A DNA stretch of 50,042 nucleotides from an uncultured Eubacteriales bacterium (GCA_902491535.1 CABUHS010000018.1:1-50042), one strand, 5' to 3'; numbered from the stretch's first letter, positions 16,142 to 25,920 are shown. Made by a program: numbers and translations. The notes: generated by a model from the letters alone, not told the origin.

Positions 16142-17596
16142 TTATTTTCGGGGAACATCACTGTAATACTCATCCAATATTGCCTTTTCGGAAAAGAAAT
16201 GTTTACCTGCTTTGTCAATAATATATTCCTCATGCCCTTTTCCGGCAAGCAGAAGAATTTCTCTGTCCGACGCCTGAGACAGCGCATATCGGATAGCTTC
16301 ACTTCTGTCTGATATTGTAATGTATGATGCTTCGCCGGAAATTCCGGCTTCGATATCACTGATAATATCGTAAGGATCTTCACTTCTGCTGTTATCGGAG
16401 GTTATAATCGTAAGATCGGCAAGGTCTGTAGCGGTCTTCCCCATTATCGGGCGTTTTTCACGGTCGCGGTCTCCTCCGCATCCAAACAAAACCGTAAGTT
16501 TCTCTCCTTGCTTCATGATTCCTCGCAGCGCATTCAAAGAGTTTTCAAGAGCATCCGGAGTGTGTGCATAATCTATATAGATACGCGGATATCCGGGATA
16601 CGATCCTTCCGGATTATATCTTTCAAGCCGTCCGCTGACACATTTCATATCCGAAAGCGCTTTTTGAATATATTTATATTCAACACCGCTGATATACGCG
16701 CACGCCGCAGCTGTAAGCGTATTATAAACTGCAAATTTCCACGGCATATCTGTCCAGATACGGAATATATCAGACGGAGCAGACAGATCGTATCTGGCGC
16801 CGTTTTCGTCAAGTACTATGTTTCTTGCAGAAAAATCAGCTTCCAAAACAGGAGATTCACAAGCCGATATTCCATAGACATTTTCGCTCGGCTTACTGTC
16901 AAAAAGATGCCTTCCGAATTTATCGTCAAGATTAAAAATTCCCGTTTTACATTGCTCAAAAAGACTGGCTTTGGCTTCAAAATAATCCTGAACAGTGGGG
17001 TGAAAGTCACCGTGATCCATCGTAAGGTTAGTAAACATACCGCATTCAAACGAAAGCGGAGCAAGCTTTTTCAGCGCCAAAGCATGCGACGACGCCTCCA
17101 TCACGACAATTTCTGTTCCGTTATCCGCAAGCTTACGGAGTAAAGGATAAAGCACGTCAGGATCAGGCGTAGTCATATTACCGCCGATAGTACCGACAAG
17201 CGCAGCTTTATATCCGGCAGTTTTAAAAATTTCACGAAGAAACGTCGATACAGATGTTTTACCGTTTGTTCCCGTTACTGCAAAAAGACGCAACCGATCT
17301 CCCGGACGGCCGTTAAGATTGCTCATGAGAGTTGCATATGCCGCTCTTACGGAATCAACAACAACAAAAGGTATCGGAGAGTTATTAAGCGCATGCGAAA
17401 CGACAGCTACAGCCGCACCGCGCTCCGCAGCGTCTTTTATATAAGCATGCCCGTCTGCGTTTCTTCCCTCAAGACAAACAAATACTCCTCCGGGCATGAC
17501 TCTTCTCGAATCTGAAGTCACCGAATCAAAGTCACGGCGAACTCCTCCGCATATATCAAGTATCGGAATATCACAAAATAACTGATCCCAATGCAT
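16142..17596 (-). CDS. murE: MurE, third-residue (probably meso-DAP) ligase
   Basis: This 484-residue Mur ligase adds the third amino acid of the stem peptide. Its ATP loop is TGTNGKT at about 108-114. The specificity loop reads DNSRSEDP at about 401-408. The arginine fits the DNPR motif of meso-diaminopimelate enzymes rather than the Lys type, though the usual proline is serine. The start was chosen at ATG 17596 because AAAGGA lies seven bases upstream; a longer start would swallow that site. An 11-bp inverted repeat ends beside this ribosome site. Confidence 0.94.
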   Translation of the reverse strand: MHWDQLFCDIPILDICGGVRRDFDSVTSDSRRVMPGGVFVCLEGRNADGHAYIKDAAERGAAVAVVSHALNNSPIPFVVVDSVRAAYATLMSNLNGRPGDRLRLFAVTGTNGKTSVSTFLREIFKTAGYKAALVGTIGGNMTTPDPDVLYPLLRKLADNGTEIVVMEASSHALALKKLAPLSFECGMFTNLTMDHGDFHPTVQDYFEAKASLFEQCKTGIFNLDDKFGRHLFDSKPSENVYGISACESPVLEADFSARNIVLDENGARYDLSAPSDIFRIWTDMPWKFAVYNTLTAAACAYISGVEYKYIQKALSDMKCVSGRLERYNPEGSYPGYPRIYIDYAHTPDALENSLNALRGIMKQGEKLTVLFGCGGDRDREKRPIMGKTATDLADLTIITSDNSRSEDPYDIISDIEAGISGEASYITISDRSEAIRYALSQASDREILLLAGKGHEEYIIDKAGKHFFSEKAILDEYYSDVPRK

Positions 17597-17606
17597 AAAC
17601 GGATCC

Positions 17607-17691
17607 TTTCCGCGTATAAAACAACGCAACAAAATTAAGAAGCTCAAATAAGCATTTAATCCAAATTTTATACGTCTTTCATACGCGGAAA
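17607..17691 (-). promoter_or_regulatory. Long-range hairpin in the murE leader
   Basis: ATACGCGGAAA at the murE ribosome site (minus strand, 17607-17617) is exactly complementary to TTTCCGCGTAT 63 bases upstream (17681-17691). Pairing would cover the left side of the AAAGGA site and could lower murE translation. The match is perfect over 11 bp but does not extend, so its use is unproven. Confidence 0.35.
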
Positions 17692-17784
17692 TTATCCGTG
17701 ATATTTTTTACATAACTAATTTAAAATTTGATATTTTATTTAAGATATATGTACCTTCTGTAGAAAATATGACACACAAAATTT

Positions 17785-20118
17785 TTATGCATCCGTATCA
17801 CCGAGGAATCGCATCGTTACGGTAACTGTGCTGCCGTAAAGGACGCTTTCTCCCGCTGCCGGAGACTGAGATACAACTACTGCAGTAGCTCCGGACACAT
17901 TGTTAGTCGTTCCGGTGATAACAGGGTTTAGTCCGGCATTTATGATAGCCTGATTTGCTTTTGAAGCTGTCATATTCATACAATCAGGAACGGGAACATA
18001 CTGGTTCGGTACTGCGTCTCCGCAATATATTGTAACAGTTCCGCTCGCTTTGTTAAAGCTGTTTCCTCCGGCAGGAGACTGATATGTTATTGTATCACCG
18101 TTTCCGACTATATTATATTTTATACCGAGATTCTTCATGGCCGAGATCGCATCTGAAACATTTGAGCCGACATAATTGCGGATCGTTGTATTCATATTCG
18201 CCCGGTCTTCTTCGCTCCAGTTTCTCTCAACGCCTATATAAGGAAGTATCTCTTCCATAACGGCAGCAACATAAGGAGCAGCAACATATGCACCGTATAC
18301 CTGTGACACCATAGGCTCATCGCAGACGATAAGGCATGCTATCTGAGGATCGTCCGACGGCGCAAACGCAACAGTCGATCCTACACGGAGATAAGAGTTG
18401 CCGTTTTCGTCAAGCACGTCACGAACCTCTGAAGTTCCGGTTTTTGCAGCAATTTTATATCCGGGAACATATGTATTCTTAGCGCCTCCGTCGGTAGAAA
18501 CGCCCTCCTCCAGTATGTCGGCAAGAGTGCTGCATACTTCCGAGCTTACTACCTGCCTCCGCGGATCTTCATCTGCACTGAAAATAACGTTTCCGTCTTT
18601 ATCAACTACTCTGCTGACGACATGCGGAGAGACGAGATATCCTCCGTTAGCAACCGTACTTATAGCCGTAATCTGCTGTATCGGCGTGATCTTAAATGTC
18701 TGACCGAAAGAATATGTTGCAAGCTCGACGGCATTAAAGCCGCTGTATGCATGGTAAATCGGAGATGCCTCCGCAGGAAGGTCTATTCCTGTTGTAGACG
18801 AATACCCGTATGCCTCAAAATATTTATAGAAATTTTCCTTTCCTATAAGCTGAGCAACCTGTATAAGCGTAGGGTTACAAGACTGCTGAAGCTGACGTCT
18901 GAATGCTGCGGTTCCGTGTCCGCTAAGTTTATGACACCGAATCGGTACGCCTTCAACGCGGAACGGAGTAATACATGAAAAAGGTGTATCCGGAGTAATA
19001 AGATTTTCTTCAAGCGCCATAGATGATGTTATGACCTTGAATGTAGATCCCGGTTCGTAAAGTTCTCCCACCGCTTTATTTCTCCAAACAGTATTAAGAA
19101 CTTCCTTGGAAAACAGATCATATTCAGTTGATTCATCTCCGTACAGTTCCTTATACTGTCCGAGAGTATACATCATCTCAGCAAAATTCATGTAATTATC
19201 ATTTTCAAGAACCCGCCTCTGATTATTATCTTCAAGATATCCGTCAAAAAGAGTAAGCAAATCATCACTGATCTCAAAAGGTTTATTAAGATCAAAACTG
19301 GGATATGTTCCCATTCCCAGTACAGCCCCGCTGTTGACGTCCATAACTATACCGGTAACTCTGTTGGTCGCTTTAGACTCATAATATGTTTTTTCAAGCT
19401 GATTCTGAAGAGCGCTTTGTATCTTCATGTCGAGAGTTGTCTCAACCGTATATCCGTCCTGAGCTTCGATATACGTTTCATATTTGGTCGTCATGCTCTT
19501 ACCCCACGCGTCGCGTGCAGTAATATACCGTCCCGGAGTACCGGTAAGATATTTGTCATAACGTTTTTCAATTCCGAGAATACCTCCGTCTGTACCGACA
19601 AACCCGATAACCTGTGCAGCAAGGTCATTATAAGGATAATATCTCTTTGATGACGGTTCAACATATATCTGCTTACTTAAAGAATTATCGGATATAAACT
19701 CCTGAACCGCACTTGCATCCTCTTCCTCGACATTCTTTTTTATCGTTCGGTCGGCATAGTGAGTCATCTCTGCCTGTTTTTTTACATCATCGTAGTTGAC
19801 ACCGAGAATTTGTGCAAGTCCGTTACAGATAAGTTCTTTCTGATCTTCGTTTTCAATATTACGCGGAGATATAAATATTCTGTATACCGTGTAGTTACTT
19901 GCGAGCTGTATTCCGTTGCGATCGCAAATTATACCTCTTGCCGCGGTAACAGTTGTTTTTGAAGAAATATTGCTAAGTACAATAGATTCATAATAATCAT
20001 AGCTGAGTATCTGAAGATAAAACAGCCGTCCCGTAAGTACAAGTGCAGCACATATGCAAATCACTATCAATATCATACTTCTGACTGATATAAATCGGTT
20101 TGACTGTTTCGATGTCAT
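17785..20118 (-). CDS. Class B PBP with two PASTA domains (FtsI/SpoVD type)
   Basis: This 777-residue protein has one N-terminal membrane anchor (about 13-35), a dimerisation domain, a transpeptidase domain and two PASTA domains (about 640-705 and 706-777). The active-site motifs are STFK (358-361), SCN (413-415) and KTG (559-561). It would crosslink peptidoglycan at the septum or spore cortex together with the SEDS polymerase encoded downstream. An insertion of about 60 residues (283-345) precedes the active serine. PASTA domains and position in dcw fit both vegetative PBP2B and sporulation SpoVD, and sequence alone does not decide. An AAAGGAT site lies before the ATG. Confidence 0.93.
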   Translation of the reverse strand: MTSKQSNRFISVRSMILIVICICAALVLTGRLFYLQILSYDYYESIVLSNISSKTTVTAARGIICDRNGIQLASNYTVYRIFISPRNIENEDQKELICNGLAQILGVNYDDVKKQAEMTHYADRTIKKNVEEEDASAVQEFISDNSLSKQIYVEPSSKRYYPYNDLAAQVIGFVGTDGGILGIEKRYDKYLTGTPGRYITARDAWGKSMTTKYETYIEAQDGYTVETTLDMKIQSALQNQLEKTYYESKATNRVTGIVMDVNSGAVLGMGTYPSFDLNKPFEISDDLLTLFDGYLEDNNQRRVLENDNYMNFAEMMYTLGQYKELYGDESTEYDLFSKEVLNTVWRNKAVGELYEPGSTFKVITSSMALEENLITPDTPFSCITPFRVEGVPIRCHKLSGHGTAAFRRQLQQSCNPTLIQVAQLIGKENFYKYFEAYGYSSTTGIDLPAEASPIYHAYSGFNAVELATYSFGQTFKITPIQQITAISTVANGGYLVSPHVVSRVVDKDGNVIFSADEDPRRQVVSSEVCSTLADILEEGVSTDGGAKNTYVPGYKIAAKTGTSEVRDVLDENGNSYLRVGSTVAFAPSDDPQIACLIVCDEPMVSQVYGAYVAAPYVAAVMEEILPYIGVERNWSEEDRANMNTTIRNYVGSNVSDAISAMKNLGIKYNIVGNGDTITYQSPAGGNSFNKASGTVTIYCGDAVPNQYVPVPDCMNMTASKANQAIINAGLNPVITGTTNNVSGATAVVVSQSPAAGESVLYGSTVTVTMRFLGDTDA

Positions 20119-20276
20119 AAGATATGTCGATCCTTTCTTTACTCTGTCTTTCTATACCGAGATCATTTACAAACTGCTTAAAAAAATACAATAAAAATAT
20201 CTGCGTTGTAATTATATGGCATAATATTCTACTATATGACTCGTCGAACAACGTTAGGCTATATAAAGCAGTAATA

Positions 20277-21059
20277 TCACTTGAAAAAGTTGATAATATC
20301 AAAAAATCCGTTCCGTATTGATTCAAACAAGCCAGTCATATGAAATGTTTTTTCATTTTCAACATCATTAACGATAGTAACCTTATCATCCGACGGAATA
20401 GTAATATACCGTTTATCAAGCTGATCCGATTTGACCATTCCAAGTTCGAGCGCCCTCTCTTCGATAACACGAAGATCGTTTTTTCTCTCAACATTAAGAG
20501 ATGTTTTTCTTATAGTCTCATCCATTTCAACTATCTTTTGCTTTAATGCCTCAACGTCAGACGATTTTTCATTTATCTGAACGTTGTTATATATCATTAC
20601 AAGAAACAAAAGGGTACCGAAAACGGCAAGAAATACAAGCTTAAACGGAAAACGCCTTACGATCCGTGCTTCAACAGTCTGCATTTTCGGCATTCTCTGC
20701 GCTGTAAGACGTTTTCTGAGCGACACAGGTACAGATACAGCCGAACTGTTTTTTTCATTTTTCGGTGCTGATGAAAGATTTTTTTTCGCAGATGAAGATT
20801 TAATTACGCCGTAACGCTTACCGTTCCCTGGTGTTTTATCAGATATTCCGCTGCTTTGAGCCGCCGCGCGTCTTACCTCAGCTGACCGTCTGTTATTAGC
20901 TTTACGCGGATCGGCAGTAACATGATTAAATCTAAATGTTGCGGAATACTTCTCCGAAGGATCCCGATGCGCACGTTCGGGAGTGGCCATGCCAGTGCTG
21001 TGTCGGCTTCCGCTACCGCTATTTGAGGAATATGTATTTATTCGTTTTTGCTGCGACAT
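20277..21059 (-). CDS. FtsL/DivIC-like division protein with long basic tail
   Basis: The protein has 260 residues, roughly twice the usual FtsL length. A single membrane segment (about 139-158) is followed by a coiled coil (about 165-205) and a short extracytoplasmic end, the FtsL/DivIC layout, and it sits between rsmH and the PBP exactly where ftsL belongs. The first 135 residues are Ser/Arg/Lys/Asn-rich and probably disordered, similar in style to the FtsW tail of this cluster. The start was set at the second ATG because GGA is then seven bases away. Identification rests on position and architecture more than on residue identity. Confidence 0.75.
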   Translation of the reverse strand: MSQQKRINTYSSNSGSGSRHSTGMATPERAHRDPSEKYSATFRFNHVTADPRKANNRRSAEVRRAAAQSSGISDKTPGNGKRYGVIKSSSAKKNLSSAPKNEKNSSAVSVPVSLRKRLTAQRMPKMQTVEARIVRRFPFKLVFLAVFGTLLFLVMIYNNVQINEKSSDVEALKQKIVEMDETIRKTSLNVERKNDLRVIEERALELGMVKSDQLDKRYITIPSDDKVTIVNDVENEKTFHMTGLFESIRNGFFDIINFFK

Positions 21060-21095
21060 ATCCATATCCTTTCTGTATACTTACGGCATATACTT

Positions 21096-22037
21096 CTATA
21101 GTTTTTCAACAACTCTTAATTTCGCACTATGTGACCTTGAATTCTCTGCAAGCTCTGATTTTGACGGAACATATGGCTTTTTAGAAACAAGCTTGACCGT
21201 TTGCTTATGGCCGCATACACAGACCGGAAAATCAGGAGGACATACACAGCCCAAGGAAAGCGACGCAAAGCATTGCTTGACTATCCTGTCTTCCAAAGAA
21301 TGAAACGTTATTACAGACAGTCTTCCGCCCGGAACAAGAAGCTCCGCCGCCGTCCTAAGAGCAGGTTCGATCACATCAAGCTCCCTGTTGACCGCGATCC
21401 TGATCGCCTGAAATGTACGTTTCGCAGGATTACCGCCAACCGCCGCCGCTTTAATAGGAATACTTTCCCGACATATCTGGGCAAGTTCTCCTGTTGTGCA
21501 AATAGGTGTCAGTTCTCTTTTTTTAGCAATCGACGATGCTATACGTCTTGCAAAACGTTCCTCTCCGTACTCGGAAATAATATGAGAAAGCTCGTTTTCA
21601 CTATATCCGTTTACAATATCATATGCCGTTATCCCGCCTTCACGGTTCATACGCATGTCAAGAGGCGCGTCGTGCATATATGAAAATCCGCGGTCAGGCG
21701 TATCCAACTGATAGGAAGAAACTCCGAGATCGGCAAGGATACCGTCAACCTTTTCAATTCCAAGATCATCCATTACGCGTTTTATATCACTGAAATTAGA
21801 ATGTACAAGAGTTACGGTATCTCCGAACTTTGCCAGCCTTTTCCCTGCGGCTTCAAGCGCGCAGGTATCCTGATCTATGCCTATAAGACGTCCGCCATCA
21901 TTTTTACAAAGCTGTGAAGCAATATGGAAGCTGTGACCTCCGCCGCCAACAGTGCAGTCAACATATGTTCCGCCGGGTTTTATATCAAGTGATTCAATAA
22001 CCTCCCGCAGCATAACAGGAACATGATTAAATTCCAA
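21096..22037 (-). CDS. rsmH: RsmH, 16S rRNA C1402 N4-methyltransferase
   Basis: This 313-residue SAM-dependent enzyme (also called MraW) methylates N4 of C1402 in 16S rRNA. The N-terminal HVPVML, the SAM loop DCTVGGGGHS and the C-terminal HSLEDRIVKQ are typical. The gene starts with TTG; GAAAGGG lies about 13 bases before it and no ATG is available. It is the first gene of the dcw cluster here, with no mraZ in front, and its promoter lies about 110 bases upstream. Confidence 0.95.
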   Translation of the reverse strand: MEFNHVPVMLREVIESLDIKPGGTYVDCTVGGGGHSFHIASQLCKNDGGRLIGIDQDTCALEAAGKRLAKFGDTVTLVHSNFSDIKRVMDDLGIEKVDGILADLGVSSYQLDTPDRGFSYMHDAPLDMRMNREGGITAYDIVNGYSENELSHIISEYGEERFARRIASSIAKKRELTPICTTGELAQICRESIPIKAAAVGGNPAKRTFQAIRIAVNRELDVIEPALRTAAELLVPGGRLSVITFHSLEDRIVKQCFASLSLGCVCPPDFPVCVCGHKQTVKLVSKKPYVPSKSELAENSRSHSAKLRVVEKL

Positions 22038-22149
22038 TCCGAAAACCGTACCCTTTCTCTCAATATATCTTTTTACCTATCTGAAATACAGTACAGAGGA
22101 CAGGCAAAGATAATTTTCATAAAAAATAAATCAGAGCTTTTCTTTTTAC

Positions 22150-22178
22150 ATTATAAATCATCATACAATTTTTTTCAA
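22150..22178 (-). promoter_or_regulatory. Promoter of the dcw cluster
   Basis: TTGAAA (22173-22178), exactly 17 bases, then TATAAT (22150-22155) on the minus strand. The predicted start near 22143 gives a leader of about 105 bases before rsmH. This probably drives the whole cluster to murG. Confidence 0.8.
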
Positions 22179-22241
22179 GTACCGCAGCCGGGTATGATAC
22201 AATATTTTTACAGAATATTTTCCTTTATATACACTCTGTTT

Positions 22242-22727
22242 TTATTTCACATCAGACAAATGTGCGGAAATGATCTCAAACGATCCGCGGGGCATATATT
22301 CAGAAACATCTCTTCCGTAAATAAGCATCTCTTTTACAAATGATGAGCTTACATATGACAGCTTACTGTCCGAAAGCATAAGAAAAGTCTCTATTTCCGG
22401 CGCAATAGCACGGTTTATATTTATTATATTAGATTCATACGTAAAATCTGAAACATCGCGAACTCCTTTTACAATACATGAGATTCCATGTTCCTTTGCG
22501 TAATCAACAACTAAGCCGTCACTCATATCCACGGTCACATCGGGCATTCCCGCACACGCAGCTTTAAGCATTTTCAGACGGGTTTCAATTGAAAATGTAC
22601 ATTTCTTCGAACTGTTACGAAATATAACTGCATACACTCTGTCAAATATACCTGACGCACGGACTATTAAATCCATATGACCGTTTGTAACAGGATCAAA
22701 ACTGCCTGCAATCATACAGCTTTTCAT
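22242..22727 (-). CDS. coaD: Phosphopantetheine adenylyltransferase
   Basis: This 161-residue enzyme transfers AMP to 4'-phosphopantetheine, the fourth step of coenzyme A synthesis. GSFDPVTNGH near 8-17 is the nucleotide-binding motif, and YVSSSFVKE near 123-131 corresponds to the C-terminal ATP-binding motif. The start follows GGAG nine bases upstream; longer frames would add an unrelated 41 residues. It is downstream of rsmD, a common pairing in Firmicutes. Confidence 0.95.
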   Translation of the reverse strand: MKSCMIAGSFDPVTNGHMDLIVRASGIFDRVYAVIFRNSSKKCTFSIETRLKMLKAACAGMPDVTVDMSDGLVVDYAKEHGISCIVKGVRDVSDFTYESNIININRAIAPEIETFLMLSDSKLSYVSSSFVKEMLIYGRDVSEYMPRGSFEIISAHLSDVK

Positions 22728-22869
22728 ATAATAAATCTCCATTCCGCCGTTTTTATCGGCATAGCAAGTATAAAATAAAAGCAAACAAAGGTCTGCTGAG
22801 CTTAAGAAAATCCGGACACCGTAACACGAATATTTTCCGCCGTTTACCATAATGCCCGAGATGATTGCT

Positions 22870-23439
22870 TTAAGCCATCTCTATGTCGTTATCGGAAACA
22901 CCGTTCAAATACAGTGTGATATACGTTTTTCCATACTTGCTGTGTTTACATATTGAAAGCTGTTCATGTTCAACCGGATCACGGTCGGCGGTCTCACATA
23001 CCACAAGTGCATTATCTGCCAGCAGATCACCTTCACAAAGCCTATCTATGGCTTTATGCGCTATACCTGCCGCATAAGGCGGATCAACAAACACTATATC
23101 GTATTTTTCGCGTCCCGAAGCACCCTTTAAAAACGATTCCCAATCAGTCGTAAGAACTCGGCTTTTTTCAAACAGCTTCGTTTTCTGCGCATTCTTCTTT
23201 ATAATTTCCGTAGCATCTCTGTTGGAATCAACAAACGTAGCCGAAGCAGCCCCGCGGCTAAGTGCCTCAAGTCCAAGCTGTCCGGATCCTCCGAAGAGAT
23301 CGAGAACGCGTCTGCCTTCAATATCAAACTGTATCATTGAAAAAAGCGCTTCCTTTACTTTTTCCGCAGTAGGACGCGTCTGCTCTCCTTCAAGTGTTTC
23401 AATCCGCGTGCCGCGCGCACTTCCTGTGATTATTCTCAT
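22870..23439 (-). CDS. rsmD: RsmD, 16S rRNA G966 N2-methyltransferase
   Basis: This 189-residue methyltransferase modifies G966 of 16S rRNA. It begins MRIITGSARG, typical for RsmD, has the SAM loop LDLFGGSGQLGLEALSRGA and the catalytic motif DPPY in VFVDPPYAAG. The start at 23439 lies 11 bases past the uvrC stop, so the two are coupled. AAGGAAGGA precedes it by about 13 bases. Confidence 0.94.
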   Translation of the reverse strand: MRIITGSARGTRIETLEGEQTRPTAEKVKEALFSMIQFDIEGRRVLDLFGGSGQLGLEALSRGAASATFVDSNRDATEIIKKNAQKTKLFEKSRVLTTDWESFLKGASGREKYDIVFVDPPYAAGIAHKAIDRLCEGDLLADNALVVCETADRDPVEHEQLSICKHSKYGKTYITLYLNGVSDNDIEMA

Positions 23440-23449
23440 GATTTTATAT

Positions 23450-25315
23450 TTATCCTTCCTTGTGTGTCGGTCTGTTTTTATTGTTTGAAAAATACTCTGC
23501 AATATCAGCCGCATTCTTCTTCGTGATTCCCTTAACAGACGAAAGTGTATCAGCATCGGCAGACCGTATCTTAGCTATCGTTCCGAAATATGAAAGCAAA
23601 GCTTTTGCCTTTGTCGGCCCGATTCCGTCAATTTCCTCAAGTGAAGAATGCCTCACGGTCTTTCGTTTAGCCGCTGTCATTCTCCCTACAGTGTATCTGT
23701 GTACTTCTTCCTGTATGCGGTATATAAGATTAAATACCGACTGTTCGCGTGCGATGCTTATGTCGCACGTATCGGTGCTTATCGCACGTGTTTTGTGATA
23801 ATCGTCTTTAACCATTCCGAACACGGGTATATCATATCCTAGACCGTCAAGTAAATCACGTATAACGGCTACATGACCTTTTCCTCCGTCAAGCAGTATA
23901 AGATCAGGAATCCCGTCCTCAGCATGTGCAAGCCGTCTTTGAACAGCTTCACGCATAGACGCATAGTCATCCTGCGCTCCGCCTGTATTCCGGATTGAAT
24001 ATGTCCTGTACGCATTTTTTGCAAACCGACCATTTATAACTGCTATCATTCCTGCCGTTATATTGTCATTTCCCATGTTGGATATATCATACGCTTCTAT
24101 CCGTTCAGGCACGACTTCAAGGCCGAGAAGCCCGGCAAGCGTCACAAGCGTTTTTTCCTCGCGCTCACTCTGTGCGCTTTCATGCATGACAAGTTCACGG
24201 CAGTTTTCACAAACCAGATCGCAAAGCTTTTTCAGGTCGCCGCGTTCAGGAATTCTTATGTGTACCTTACGGTCAGCACGCTCCGAAAGATAAATTTCAA
24301 GCAAATTTCTGTCATCTTCATCAAGATCAAATCCGAACAGAATTTCCTTCGGAATATATTCCCGTCCCGAATAAAATTCACTTACTGCAGTCGAAATATT
24401 TTCGCTGTTCGCTATTCTGTCAGCTCCGAATATAATATGGCTCCTGTCTATAACACAGCCATCCCGTATATAAAAAACTCCAAGAGCGGTATATGCCTCA
24501 TTATTCCAAATACCGAACACATCATATTCTGTATCCGGAGCGCTTACCACAGTCTGCTTCTGCCAAAGATTCTGAAGAACCTTTATTCGATCCCGATACA
24601 TTGCAGCAGATTCAAACATGAGTGAATCCGACGCCTGTACCATTCTTTCTGTCAAAGATTTTTTTACGTCTGAAAATGACCCTCTGAGAAACGTAAGCGC
24701 ATCTTTTATGACTTCTCTGTATTCCTGCTCGCTGACTTCCCCGCTGCACGGAGCCACACAACGTCTCATTTGACTGTACAAACACGGTCTTTCTTTTCCG
24801 ATATCTCTCGGAAACTGTCTTTTACATGACGGAATGCCGAACGTACTCTGAACGGTACGCAATATTTTATATGCGGCATCCATTCCAGAATACGGCCCGA
24901 AATATTTTGCTTTATCATTAGAACGTTTTCGCGTGACCGTAACCGACGGATAACGGTCTGCAACAGTAACTTTTATATACGGATAGCTTTTACAATCTTT
25001 CAGGCGTATGTTATACTTAGGAGTATGGAGCTTTATCAGCCGGTTCTCAAGCGCAAGAGCCTCTATCTCCGTGTCAGTCAGTATATATTCAAAATCATAT
25101 ACCGAGCTTACCATATGCTCAGTCTTTATATCATGTCTCGCAGACGGTGCAAAATAATGGCTCACGCGATTGTGAAGTGCCTTCGATTTGCCGACGTATA
25201 TAATTTTTCCGGATTTATCATGCATAATGTATACGCCAGGAGAAAACGGCAGATCCAGAGCTTTCTCATGAAGCTGTTTTCTTATATCAGTTCCGGAATC
25301 AGATATTGATGACAT
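23450..25315 (-). CDS. uvrC: UvrC, excinuclease subunit
   Basis: This 621-residue UvrC makes both incisions around DNA lesions with UvrAB. The N-terminal GIY-YIG nuclease (about 20-100) includes SPGVYIMHD and IYVGKSKALHNRV. A UVR segment lies near 200-235, an RNase H-like nuclease near 380-540 (EAYDISNMGND, DLILLDGGKGH), and helix-hairpin-helix motifs close the protein (LEEIDGIGPTKAKALLSYFG). Length is standard. It is the first gene of the uvrC-rsmD-coaD group; its promoter was not identified with confidence. Confidence 0.96.
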   Translation of the reverse strand: MSSISDSGTDIRKQLHEKALDLPFSPGVYIMHDKSGKIIYVGKSKALHNRVSHYFAPSARHDIKTEHMVSSVYDFEYILTDTEIEALALENRLIKLHTPKYNIRLKDCKSYPYIKVTVADRYPSVTVTRKRSNDKAKYFGPYSGMDAAYKILRTVQSTFGIPSCKRQFPRDIGKERPCLYSQMRRCVAPCSGEVSEQEYREVIKDALTFLRGSFSDVKKSLTERMVQASDSLMFESAAMYRDRIKVLQNLWQKQTVVSAPDTEYDVFGIWNNEAYTALGVFYIRDGCVIDRSHIIFGADRIANSENISTAVSEFYSGREYIPKEILFGFDLDEDDRNLLEIYLSERADRKVHIRIPERGDLKKLCDLVCENCRELVMHESAQSEREEKTLVTLAGLLGLEVVPERIEAYDISNMGNDNITAGMIAVINGRFAKNAYRTYSIRNTGGAQDDYASMREAVQRRLAHAEDGIPDLILLDGGKGHVAVIRDLLDGLGYDIPVFGMVKDDYHKTRAISTDTCDISIAREQSVFNLIYRIQEEVHRYTVGRMTAAKRKTVRHSSLEEIDGIGPTKAKALLSYFGTIAKIRSADADTLSSVKGITKKNAADIAEYFSNNKNRPTHKEG

Positions 25316-25358
25316 AAAGATATCGCCTTAACCCTTTCAAGCTTACGGTTTACTGCTA

Positions 25359-25396
25359 AAAAAGGACCGCAGATTCTTATAACAGTCTCTGCGGTC
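25359..25396 (-). terminator. Terminator of the HPr gene
   Basis: A 9-bp stem (GACCGCAGA / TCTGCGGTC) with a 14-base loop is followed leftward by six T on the minus strand. It lies 68 bases past the HPr stop and just before uvrC. Confidence 0.8.
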
Positions 25397-25463
25397 AATG
25401 CTTTTTATTCATGTCTGAACACAAAAGCAGTATCTTTACTGTTGTTTATTCTCCTGCCGAGTT

Positions 25464-25727
25464 TTATTCGTCAAATCCGGAGGTAATAAGTTCGCAAAGA
25501 CCGTCCAGTGCGTCAGATTCGTCACTTCCGTCAGCAATAAGTGTGACAGACATTCCCTTTACAACTCCGAGCGAGAGAACTCCGAGGAGGCTCTTTGCGT
25601 TTACGCGGCGATCCTCTTTCTCAACCCAAATTGAACTTTTATACGAATTTGCCTTCTGAATAAAAAACGTTGCGGGACGTGCATGAAGTCCGATGCTGTT
25701 TACTATAGTTACATCACGTGAAACCAT
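25464..25727 (-). CDS. ptsH: HPr, phosphocarrier protein of the PTS
   Basis: This 87-residue HPr carries His15 in GLHARPAT, the site phosphorylated by enzyme I, and Ser46 in KSLLGVLSLG, the site used by HPr kinase in Firmicutes. Because His15 is present it is HPr rather than Crh. It would pass phosphate to sugar-specific enzyme II proteins and signal carbon catabolite control. It stands alone between its own promoter and terminator; ptsI is not adjacent. An AGGAG site precedes the ATG. Confidence 0.94.
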   Translation of the reverse strand: MVSRDVTIVNSIGLHARPATFFIQKANSYKSSIWVEKEDRRVNAKSLLGVLSLGVVKGMSVTLIADGSDESDALDGLCELITSGFDE

Positions 25728-25819
25728 TTTGCATTTGCTCCTATCAGTTTACAAATTACAGATATCCAAATATTAAATTTAATATATATAACGGATATCA
25801 TATCATTATGACTGTAAAT

Positions 25820-25848
25820 ATTATATCAAAGCTTTTAACGAAAATCAA
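25820..25848 (-). promoter_or_regulatory. Promoter of ptsH
   Basis: TTGATT (25843-25848), a 17-base spacer and TATAAT (25820-25825) on the minus strand, about 90 bases before the HPr start. Confidence 0.75.
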
Positions 25849-25920
25849 GTATGTATGATTTGTTTTTTCACTTTTTTTCATTAAAAACGCTTTTTTTGTT
25901 CTTTTCGGCAATATAAATGC

